In this document: piece after piece, positions 56,306-64,000 of the stretch
Position numbering within the stretch: the first letter of the stretch is position 1
Layout: every line of letters starts with the position of its first letter
The notes under the pieces: generated by a model
What the model was told of the DNA's origin: nothing
Database searches by the model: none
What the model saw: only the letters and a program-made list of their open reading frames with translations
Made by a program: the position numbers and the translations under genes
From: Triglochin maritima
Lineage: Eukaryota; Streptophyta; Magnoliopsida; Alismatales; Juncaginaceae
Assembly: GCA_963682175.1 (NCBI GenBank)
Contig: OY821777.1
Span: 21,162,001-21,226,000 of the forward strand
Reading direction: 5' to 3'
Length of the DNA stretch: 64,000 nucleotides

Positions 56306-57458
56306 TCAAAGAGAAACGATTGGTGACACTGTAAGATTGTTCTAAGTTCTATTTATAAGTTCCAAACTATATCTAGCCGTTGGGATTGAAGTGGTAATAA
56401 TTTGAGTAAGATACATAAAACAGACAAGTTCATAACTCAAATCAGGACACAAAAGGTCGACTGGATTGGGTTAAGCGGTCGGCTGATTTCCTGTAAATAA
56501 GAACGGTCGAGATGAAGAGCATACCGGTAGAACCACCAAGGCAAGAACTTAAGTGAACGGTAGAACCAGATAAAAGAACAGTCGACCGTTTAGAGGGTTT
56601 TTCCAGAATAATAACAAACAAGAGAGGTAACAGTCGAACCAAATAAGAATCCAGTTTGACCAAAAATAACAGGAAGTTTGGGAGTTTGCATTGTTCCCGA
56701 TCCAGTCAACCACCGTTATGGCATTGTTCGACCGGTGGCCAAAAATACAAATTGGGTTAGTTGAAGTATGTGTATATGACCGTTGTATGATACGACAAGT
56801 ATAACGGTCATATTAAATGAAATACGAAGTGTCAAATGGTCGAACAAAAGTCAATTTCTGATCGACCGGTTTGCACACTAACCGCAAGATGTGTCAAGAT
56901 ATAACCTATGAAGAAGTTACAATCGATTGAATCGGTTGACACATGGTAATGGTCGAGCGAGGATAAAGAAATGGTCGACCACTTTGAATAGGGAAAGAGC
57001 CTGTTAATAATCGATCGAACCACAAGAGTATTGTTCGACCGTTCTAGGAAAGAATTTAGAGTCTATTAAATTCGGTCGAACCAGATGGTCTACCCGTCGA
57101 CCCAATGAAGCGGAATTTCAATTTTAAGTGGAATTTCTATGTGTTATCAGTCACCTAAGAAAGTCGATTTGAGATGGAAGTACATATGAGACTTCTATAG
57201 GTTTCTATAGACCATGCAATGCAATTCAATCAAGAGTTCAAGGGCCCAAGTTAAATTTCAATCCTAATAACAAGAAACATAAATCCTATCTATTCTTCAA
57301 CTTGATTTCTTGTCTTATGTAACACTTGTCTCCAGAAAGGTTAGTAAACCAAATATACGTGTACATATGCATGTGATGAAATGATAGAAATACATGTGTT
57401 TATTGATATGTTAATTAATCATCAAAATGGATTAACGATTATTAGCCAAAAACCCAAC
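56306..57458 (-). repeat. Right LTR of J, cut shortly after its TATA box
   Basis: Minus strand starts TGTTGGGTTTTTGG (57458) and runs through decayed CGGTCGACCG-type palindromes (56450-57110) and TATAAATA (56350-56357) to CACCAATC, about 30 nt past TATA, where gag begins. The rest of R, U5, the primer site and the start of gag are deleted. Confidence 0.75.
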
Positions 57459-57536
57459 AGTCCCTACTTGTCACTCGAAATTGCAATGATTTCGACTCCT
57501 GGTACACTCAAAATCTCATCGACTCAGAAAGGGTGT
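57459..57536 (+). pseudogene. Continuation of the A0 env-position ORF
   Basis: Short host piece between J and E. Reading from the left A0 frame across the J site it is open, and stays open across the E site into 63930-63990 (ERVSIDIGQIMQAYTH), supporting both insertions. It stops at TAA about 63977. Confidence 0.55.
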
Positions 57537-58704
57537 TGATGCATTGCATACATTGCATCATATGTCTTTCATTTATATTACTTTTACATCAATAAATGCT
57601 ACTAAGGTATGTGTTTAGTCTTATTTACAGAATACAGGGACCTGAATGCAATTTACCCACATCCCGAGCATAAACGCGTACAAAAGACTCGTTTCTATCA
57701 TAAAGACCAAGTTCAAGTTTATCGGGCTTCAAATGGAAATGTATCCAAGCATAAAAGCATTCAAGACCTAATTACGAAAAGAACAAGGACTTAAGCACAA
57801 AAGTAGCAGGGGACTTAATTGCAAAAAGTGAAGGACCTAATTGCAAATCACGAGTAGCTTTTATTATTATGGATAAAATATAAAGAAAAATCAATGTGGA
57901 TCTCCAAATATATGAAGAAATTAATTCGGATCTCCAAAGATATGCAAGAATCAATCCAGACGCGCAAATGACATTGAAATCATACCATAAACACACAGGA
58001 AAAATCCGGGTCGATTCTGAGCCAAAAAGGTGGCGATTCCGCCGCACCAAATTAGATTCATGCTCTAAAAATTTTACCGGTTGCGTGTTGACGCGTGTAC
58101 TTTCTTATTTCATGCTTAGGTCCCTTGTATCGGCTATAAATAGCCCCGAGAACGATGTTGTGAGGAGTTCTTCCTTTTGTTCCATAATTTAGCAATAAAA
58201 TTCTGTTTCTTTTATTTTATGTTTTTAATTTTCTTTTCTTAGTTTCTCTAGGACCCCTTCTTCCTCCCTCCATCTATGAGTTTCTAACTCTTTCCAAAGA
58301 GTGGGGGTGACGGATTTAGGGTGATGAGAAGAGAAGATGTTATTATTTTAATTTCGTATTAGTATGTTTTGATTACTTGAGTTTATGTTAAATCATTTAT
58401 CATGTAATGCTTTATAACTAATATGATTTATTATAAGTTTCAGAATTCTCTAATCTAAACCCGATATCTAAACCTCCACCCAACGGAATTCACCATCTTT
58501 GTTCTTGTTTTAGTTTTATTTGTTCATGTTTCTTGCTTTAGATAATTAAAACCCAAAAATCTCAAAACCAACCTTATTATTGTTCTCTCTCTCTCTAATC
58601 GAAAATCCAAAAAATAACAATATCTCTCCCTCCTTGTGTTCGACCCGTATTTGCCACGTCTTCATTGACACCGTGCACTTGCGGTATAAATTTAATTCTC
58701 ATCA
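57537..58704 (+). repeat. 5' LTR of E
   Basis: TGATGCATTGCATACATTGC to ...TTAATTCTCATCA. Has one palindrome (GTGGCGATTCCGCCGCA, about 58029-58046) where the 3' LTR has two. A 61-codon frame at 57609-57794 is identical in both LTRs but only because the LTRs are; no coding role is implied. Confidence 0.92.
58135..58142 (+). promoter_or_regulatory. TATA box of E 5' LTR
   Basis: TATAAATA within CGGCTATAAATAGCCC, repeated at 63355-63362 in the 3' LTR. The flanking GGCTATAAATAGCC is itself nearly palindromic. Confidence 0.7.
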
Positions 58705-58710
58705 AGTTTT

Positions 58711-58728
58711 TGGCGCCGTTGCCGGGGA
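58711..58728 (+). other. Primer binding site of E, tRNA-Asp
   Basis: TGGCGCCGTTGCCGGGGA, the unmutated tRNA-Asp complement, six bases after the LTR. Confidence 0.9.
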
Positions 58729-58864
58729 GGCGACGCAGATTTTTGTTGTTTTTGTGTTTTCGATTTTATCCTGTTTATCTTGTGCGCAATCTAAGTATTT
58801 GGATTTGTGTTTCAGGGGACAACAGAGTGCGCGGAGAAATCCGGGCACATTTGGAGCTAAACGA

Positions 58865-58913
58865 GCGGCGAAATCGCCGCACCTGAAGAACAACTTGCGG
58901 CGAATTCGCCGCA
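58865..58913 (+). repeat. Paired palindromes in the leader of E
   Basis: GCGGCGAAATCGCCGC (58865-58880) and TGCGGCGAATTCGCCGCA (58896-58913), about 140 bases after the primer site. They share the core of the E U3 palindromes but not of those in H, N or F. Confidence 0.8.
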
Positions 58914-58916
58914 CCA

Positions 58917-59987
58917 GTAAGGCTTCTGGGCGTCATTTTTCTCTGGGGTCGTCTACATCGTGGATTGGTCGCATTGAGCTACTGGAAATTCCGAGAGCAG
59001 GCGGCGAACCTGTCTGAGCATTGCGGAGGTAACTTTTCTTGCCTTTCTCGTATAATCTGAATTTTCGAAAAGTTTCCTTTCGTAGAATTGCACGTGTTAG
59101 GGTCAAAAATTCCATAATTAGCAATAACTCAACTCTGACCTAAAAATTGGCAAAATTAGAAAGACCTTAGTGCATTCATCATATAATGTTTTGTTTGCAT
59201 TATTCTTGCTAAATTATTGCAAATTATTTTTGTTGAAGAGTGCTGGAGACAAGGTACGTATCGCGGTTTTTAACGACTACATTTAAGCATATAATTTAAT
59301 TTGCATACAACCTTGCAATTGCCCCCATTAAAAAGACCATTGTTTGACTATCTTTGTTAGATCTAAGTTAAACTATCTTAAGGGCAACTCCAAAGGAAAA
59401 GATACGGTGGGGATTTCATCACCCTTCCGTGGCCCACAAATCACAATCCTCAAGTGTCACCCAAGCCTAAAATTAAAATCAATTAGACATTGACCCCTAA
59501 GGACTCGGACTCAATTAAGGAGGAGATTGGTTTGACTTGCTATGACCTGAAGCTAATTGAATTCAATTTGGTGTCTAGAAAGTGTTTTTGTGTTGACGAA
59601 AGTCTTCCAAGCGACGTGGTTGTCTAATTGGCACCGACTCTGTCGGAAGCGCCCCCACTAGCTATACACTAACTGGCCAACTTGGTTTGATTGGTGAGGG
59701 AGGTGAATCAAGCAAATCAATTCGACTCAACCAGTTAGGAGTCGTCTAGATCTAAGCGACACTAGGTCTAGGATTGTTTGAACCGTGCTTTCTTAGGAAA
59801 CCTCTGACCGACCCTCTTATCTATCTTTAGAGTTAAGTTTCCCTTCTCCTCTGAGTCATCTTCTTCTCACCTACTTATACGTTCTAGTCTCCTCCCCTTT
59901 ACATTATCTATTAGCATTTTAGGGTCGAGTCGAGAACTTGTGCTTGCTTAGCCTCATAAGGGTAAGAGTACTTGACTCAAGAGTGTT
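58917..59987 (+). other. Leader of E
   Basis: No significant ORF. Contains GGAGACAAGGTACG (about 59246), comparable in place to the GTGAGGTACGC landmark of N and H. Confidence 0.55.
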
Positions 59988-61463
59988 TTGATGGATGGTT
60001 ACATGAGCAACCATCCATATCATTGTTGGGACCAGGACAATGCTTCCTGGTATTCTAAAACCTTGCAACCTGGGGTGGCTCAGACTAACACCCCATATGG
60101 TTGGGACAATCCTAATTGTATGACTGAGCAATCTTTATATTGGGGTAACATGAGAGAGGCACCGACTGCTAGACCACAATCTAGTTATGTCGGATCATAT
60201 GCTGGTCAACAAACTGAGACATTACAACAAACTTTTGCCTCCTTCATCCGTAGGACAGACAACATGAGTGCACCGGTGGCTCCAGTAGCCGTACCGTGCG
60301 ACTGTTGTGGGTTGAGTGGTCATGTTATCAGGGAATGCCCTTATGTTCCCCCAGAGCCTGAGTATGAGCATACTTTTTCCCAAGACGCTCAAAATGACTA
60401 TTACGCATCCGCGTACAACCCGAGAGTGATGGATTCGTGGAGAAACAATTCCTATCCAAATTCTTATACTTCATTTTCACCTCAGTATCCTCCTCCCGAA
60501 TACCCAGAATTCTACCAACTCCCCACGTCAAATCATTATTCTCAGCCCATCAACACCCAATCCCATAATTTCACAAGCTCAAACTTGGACCTCATAGTTG
60601 ACCACGTACCTAATTCCTTGGAACAAACTTTCCTTACGTACATGGAATCCACTCAACGATCCGTACAAAATATAACATCGCATTTGAGTCAAATGATACA
60701 ACAATTAGGTGAACGTAAGGAGAGTAACTTTTCGTGTCAACATGAGGATCCACCTTTTGATATCGAACCACCACCACATCCACAAATTCAAAGCACAATC
60801 TGTCAAAGCCAAACTCCTAGTCAGTCTGAAGGACTTGGGGTTTCAATTCACGATCACTTAGTGGAGGATTCGATACACATTGACCAATTTCATCATGAGT
60901 CGGCCCAGGATTGTGCCTTATCTTCGTGCCCCGTGGCCCTTGAGCCACATGATCTTCATGTTGTGCCTCTTAAGGACTCACTTCCGGTGGAGCAAGAGCT
61001 CCCTAGCACCCTAAATTTCAAACAACCTGATGAGAGTTTGCCTCTCACTATCGTTCCTGATCATCTTGGAAATGATGGAACATCAAACGACTACAGTGCT
61101 CATGAGGGTATTAGGAGTTCCTTGGAGGATACATTGGGTATGAGACCCATTTTATGTTTACCTGTTGAGTCGGACTTGCCTAACGAGGCTCCTGACCTCG
61201 CTCCGACGCACCAGCCAGTTGGTTGGAGAGTTTGGATTGACGATCATAACTTCAGCACCGTAACGGGAGAAACTCTTCTTCCGTTGCCCCCTATTTCCCA
61301 AACTCTCGAGAGGTTCAAGCTCTTTCAGTTTGATCCTTTGTATGAGACGCCTTTGCGTCCAATTCATGAACCTCTCATTTCTTCTTGTGCTCTTTGTGAA
61401 GGGGGCCCACGCATGAATATTCTGGCCCCACGTGGTGTCATGTTCCCTTTTGAGGTCTTTTGA
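59988..61463 (+). CDS. 491-residue gag-derived protein of E: zinc knuckle plus conserved C-terminal domain
   Basis: Fully open. N-terminal 90 residues are Tyr/Trp/Asn-rich (NHPYHCWDQDNASW). A CCHC zinc knuckle, CDCCGLSGHVIREC, is near residue 105, followed by the Athila-like AQNDYYASAYNPR and a Pro/Tyr-rich stretch. A predicted helix (EQTFLTYMESTQRSVQNITS, about residues 210-245) matches the post-knuckle helix of Athila gag. A long acidic, low-complexity linker leads to the last 95 residues (THQPVGWRVWIDDHNFST, CALCEGGPRMNI, APRGVMFPFEVF), shared with F. No capsid, protease or enzyme domain is present. The first ATG is used; MMDG offers a second one codon later. Likely role: RNA binding for packaging by a partner; this is inference. 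Confidence 0.85.
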   Translation: MMDGYMSNHPYHCWDQDNASWYSKTLQPGVAQTNTPYGWDNPNCMTEQSLYWGNMREAPTARPQSSYVGSYAGQQTETLQQTFASFIRRTDNMSAPVAPVAVPCDCCGLSGHVIRECPYVPPEPEYEHTFSQDAQNDYYASAYNPRVMDSWRNNSYPNSYTSFSPQYPPPEYPEFYQLPTSNHYSQPINTQSHNFTSSNLDLIVDHVPNSLEQTFLTYMESTQRSVQNITSHLSQMIQQLGERKESNFSCQHEDPPFDIEPPPHPQIQSTICQSQTPSQSEGLGVSIHDHLVEDSIHIDQFHHESAQDCALSSCPVALEPHDLHVVPLKDSLPVEQELPSTLNFKQPDESLPLTIVPDHLGNDGTSNDYSAHEGIRSSLEDTLGMRPILCLPVESDLPNEAPDLAPTHQPVGWRVWIDDHNFSTVTGETLLPLPPISQTLERFKLFQFDPLYETPLRPIHEPLISSCALCEGGPRMNILAPRGVMFPFEVF

Positions 61464-62528
61464 CAAATGAAGATGAGAACTTATGTTTGTACATAGTTAT
61501 ATTTGTATAACAATAAGTTAAAAAAAATTTGTTTTTATCCCTTCTTTAGCATCTCACAGGTTTTTGAGGGAATTCGGGTTTTTGTCCATCAACAGAGCCA
61601 TGAGCTTTCCTTTGTACTTCACGTTGGTGAGATCTTTCCTTTTTCATGCATAAATCCATGTAGTATCTTGCTCGCATACATTGAGGACAATGCATGATTT
61701 AGGTGTGGGGGGTGTTTATATATGTACATATCTATCTATTTGATTTTCTGCTCTACTTTATTTTAAAAAAAAAATAAAAAAAAATTCAATATTCTATGAC
61801 ATAGCTTAAGATTGAACTGCCAAAACCCGTGTACAAATTGCATTAAGTTTTTGTTCCTTATTATATAGTTCTGCTTGTAGAAATTATGACATAAATCTAA
61901 GTTCCAAAGAAATAACCCATGGCCCTTGTAAGACATGTATGCACTTAAATTGGATGAATCAAATCTTTGAAGTGGTTGATAAAAAGCAGAGGTTGAGGAA
62001 AATATACCGGGAAGTGTGGACTTCTAATAGCAATTAAGCCTTGAGGAAAATAAAAGTAAAATAAAAATAAAGTGAGGAAAACACATTTTGCAAAATGATT
62101 ACAAAAGCCCAAGCCTTCGAGTCACTGGCCCGTAGGGGTATCTTGAAACCCGGTAACTTGAGTCTGCCAGCTCGGGATTATCGACCAAACTCGCTACACG
62201 AATACAAAAAGGGTATAAGTGTTAAAAAGAAAAGCAAATGTGTTGAATCACGGAAAAAAAAAATACTTTAAGATACTCAAGGCCCAAAGCTAAAAGAATG
62301 ATTCATGCCATGGTTGATCCGAATGATACTTCACCACCAGAGGAGGCGTGCAAAATAATTCAAGTGATAAACATGTGTAGAAGGGTTAGTGGTGTGAATG
62401 TTGGAGGAACAAAGACCAAGTCATATTTTTAATGAGTTAGATTCATATAATGAGCATGCAAAAATTCTTAGTGAGATGTATAAGGTTGAGGTAGGGATAT
62501 TGAGAACTATTAATGAAACGTTGATTTA
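61464..62528 (+). other. 3' untranslated region of E
   Basis: No ORF. A second polypurine-like tract GGTGTGGGGGGTG (61703-61715) lies about 1 kb upstream of the true one, preceded by GAGGACAATGCATGATT, as in H and F. An A-rich stretch is at 61763-61785. Confidence 0.6.
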
Positions 62529-62658
62529 GGATTTTGTGGGTATATCCGCTGAAAACCCTCAGGAGACAACACTCCTCCTCCTTGGCAACAAGGAGGTTTA
62601 AAGGCTTGTTGCACATGCTAAGTGCAACCGTGATTCCTACGAAAGTGAGTTAGGATTT
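62529..62658 (+). ncRNA. Conserved multi-hairpin RNA element of E
   Basis: Equivalent of 48129-48258 in H. Hairpin with GCAA tetraloop at 62577-62596 (CCTCCTTG/CAAGGAGG), hairpin GTTGCAC-(ATGCTAA)-GTGCAAC at 62608-62628, AGGAG-(ACAACA)-CTCCT before them. Lies about 50 nt upstream of the polypurine tract. Perhaps a packaging, export or replication signal; function unknown. Confidence 0.65.
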
Positions 62659-62707
62659 CCCTGTTTTTATTTTTCGTATCTTCTGTTTTGCTAGGGACTA
62701 GCAAAAT

Positions 62708-62724
62708 CTAGGTGTGGGGGTATT
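62708..62724 (+). other. Polypurine tract of E
   Basis: CTAGGTGTGGGGGTATT immediately before the 3' LTR. Confidence 0.75.
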
Positions 62725-63924
62725 TGATGCATTGCATACATTGCATCATATGTCTTTCATTTGTATTACTTTTACATCAATAAATGCTACTAAGGTATGT
62801 GTTTAGTCTTATTTACAGAATACAGGGACCTGAATGCAATTTACCCACATCCCGAGCATAAACGCGTACAAAAGACTCGTTTCTATCATAAAGACCAAGT
62901 TCAAGTTTATCGGGCTTCAAATGGAAATGTATCCAAGCATAAAAGCATTCAAGACCTAATTACGAAAAGAACAAGGACTTAAGCACAAAAGTAGCAGGGG
63001 ACTTAATTGCAAAAAGTGAAGGACCTAATTGCAAATCACGAGTAGCTTTTATTATTATGGATAAAATATAAAGAAAAATCAATGTGGATCTCCAAATATA
63101 TGAAGAAATTAATTCGGATCTCCAAAGATATGCAAGAATCAATCCAGACGCGCAAATGACATTGAAATCATACCATAAACACACAGGAAAAATCCGGGTC
63201 GATTCTGAGCCAAAAAGGTGGCGATTCCGCCGCACCTCAAGAGCAAATTGCGGCGAATCCGCCGCACCAAATTAGATTCATGCTCTAAACATTTTACCGG
63301 TTGCGTGTTGACGCGTGTACTTTCTTATTTCATGCTTAGGTCCCTTGTATCGGCTATAAATAGCCCCGAGAACGATGTTGTGAGGAGTTCTTCCTTTTGT
63401 TCCATAATTTAGCAATAAAATTCTGTTTCTTTTATTTTATGTTTTTAATTTTCTTTTCTTAGTTTCTCTAGGACCCCTTCTTCCTCCCTCCATCTATGAG
63501 TTTCTAACTCTTTCCAAAGAGTGGGGGTGACGGATTTAGGGTGATGAGAAGAGAAGATGTTATTATTTTAATTTCGTATTAGTATGTTTTGATTACTTGA
63601 GTTTATGTTAAATCATTTATCATGTAATGCTTTATAACTAATATGATTTATTATAAGTTTCAGAATTCTCTAATCTAAACCCGATATCTAAACCTCCACC
63701 CAACGGAATTCACCATCTTTGTTCTTGTTTTAGTTTTATTTGTTCATGTTTCTTGCTTTAGATAATTAAAACCCAAAAATCTCAAAACCAACCTTATTAT
63801 TGTTCTCTCTCTCTCTAATCGAAAATCCAAAAAATAACAATATCTCTCCCTCCTTGTGTTCGACCCGTATTTGCCACGTCTTCATTGACACCGTGCACTT
63901 GCGGTGTAAATTTAATTCTCATCA
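62725..63924 (+). repeat. 3' LTR of E
   Basis: Same ends as the 5' LTR. Contains an extra 32-bp unit (63237-63268) that holds the second U3 palindrome TGCGGCGAATCCGCCGCA (63249-63266). The unit is bounded by CCGCCGCACC on both sides. TATA at 63355-63362. Confidence 0.92.
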
Positions 63925-64000
63925 GGTGTCAATTGATATCGGGCAGATCATGCAAGCATATACTCACACACTTCCATAATCCTAGCGGGACCAAGACACT

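Larger units (their letters stand above)
31116..57458. mobile_element. Sirevirus-like Copia composite J, bounded by inverted LTRs and heavily nested
   Basis: Left end: plus-strand LTR starting TGTTGTCTTTTTGG (31116). Right end: minus-strand LTR of the same family starting TGTTGGGTTTTTGG (57458 reading leftwards). Internal coding is minus-strand: gag (55440-56305), integrase, reverse transcriptase, RNase H and an env-position ORF (34184-34710). The outer flanks are GCCCC (31111-31115) and GTCCC (57459-57463), a probable 5-bp duplication with one change, and the A0 frame stays open if J is removed. Normal elements have direct LTRs, so this arrangement is abnormal. Confidence 0.6.
57537..63924 (+). 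mobile_element. Young Athila-like non-autonomous element E
   Basis: LTRs of 1168 bp (57537-58704) and 1200 bp (62725-63924), standard tRNA-Asp primer site, one intact ORF, polypurine tract and perfect 5-bp duplications GGTGT (57532-57536, 63925-63929). The LTRs differ by about three substitutions and one 32-bp block, so insertion is recent. The 4-kb internal region lacks capsid, protease, reverse transcriptase and integrase. It must have been mobilised by another element. Confidence 0.92.
21749..64000 (+). mobile_element. Athila (Ty3/gypsy) element A0, the host of most nested insertions
   Basis: Plus-strand pieces in order: 5' LTR (21749-23347), tRNA-Asp-type primer site, a deletion, reverse transcriptase and RNase H (23478-23879 plus 25996-26604), integrase zinc finger, C-terminal integrase (29239-29690), env-region ORF (30480-31115) and its continuation (57459-57536, 63925-64000). 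Between the pieces sit at least four independent insertions. The protease-RT-RH-IN order and Athila-like integrase and env-region motifs support the class. Its 3' LTR would be beyond the window. Confidence 0.75.

Noticed and set aside
57609..57794. A 61-codon ORF perfectly conserved with 62797-62982
   Set aside because: Both lie in the two LTRs of E, so identity follows from recent transposition, not from coding selection.
62529..62658. Possible hammerhead ribozyme (CTGAAAA and CGAAAG strings)
   Set aside because: The conserved CUGANGA core is absent and the three-stem layout does not fit; the block is better described as a chain of simple hairpins.

Overview
This is a plant nuclear window, almost certainly from a eudicot. 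It carries Ty3/gypsy Athila-like elements primed by tRNA-Asp, Ty1/copia elements of Sirevirus-like and other types, an L1-type LINE with DUF4283 and zinc-binding ORFs, a foldback DNA element with ACGTCGGTTTTCC repeats, and one exon of a BAP31-like endoplasmic-reticulum protein. The species cannot be named from the sequence. There is no intact host gene and nothing bacterial, and nearly all of the sequence is transposable element.

Layout. 1-3631: 5' end (minus strand) of a Copia-type element with a 2.1-kb LTR, inserted into the reverse transcriptase of a second, short-LTR Copia element (3632-6848, minus). 6849-9192: the only host-like stretch, with a broken BAP31-like exon (7240-7480) and a foldback/CACTA-like repeat (8165-8605). 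9207-16507: a full-length LINE (minus) between 14-bp target duplications, broken by an Athila-type solo LTR (11345-12755, TSD CCCTT). 17082-64000: one nested stack of retrotransposons. Reading inward the hosts are: Sirevirus-like M (17082-19807...), Athila-like N (19808-21748...), Athila A0 (21749-64000...), Copia composite J (31116-57458), solo LTR I (38012-55395), gag-only Athila-like F (38651-54436), solo LTR G (40325-50182) and Athila-like H (41403-49706). That is eight layers. Further insertions sit beside the main stack: solo LTRs 23880-25995 and 32547-34116, a Copia 3' fragment 26605-29238, an LTR fragment 37713-37970, and the young element E (57537-63924, TSD GGTGT). Target-site duplications or open host reading frames support most of the levels.

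How the parts work together. None of the elements here looks autonomous. H keeps capsid, nucleocapsid and protease coding but no reverse transcriptase or integrase. E, whose LTRs are nearly identical, has one open 491-residue frame made only of a zinc knuckle, a helical stretch and a C-terminal domain shared with F. Both would need enzymes supplied by another Athila element. What E and H share strongly is non-coding: the tRNA-Asp primer site, a hairpin in U5, paired palindromes in U3 and leader, and a 130-nt block just upstream of the 3' polypurine tract. Between E and H all six differences in that block fall in predicted loops or linkers (including a GUGA-to-GCAA tetraloop change). This structured RNA module is the most interesting signal in the window.

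Sirevirus-like LTRs carry clusters of a second palindrome (core GGTCGACC). The J composite is odd because its two LTRs are inverted relative to each other yet look inserted as one unit. All calls come from reading motifs and repeats by eye; boundaries without TSDs are approximate.
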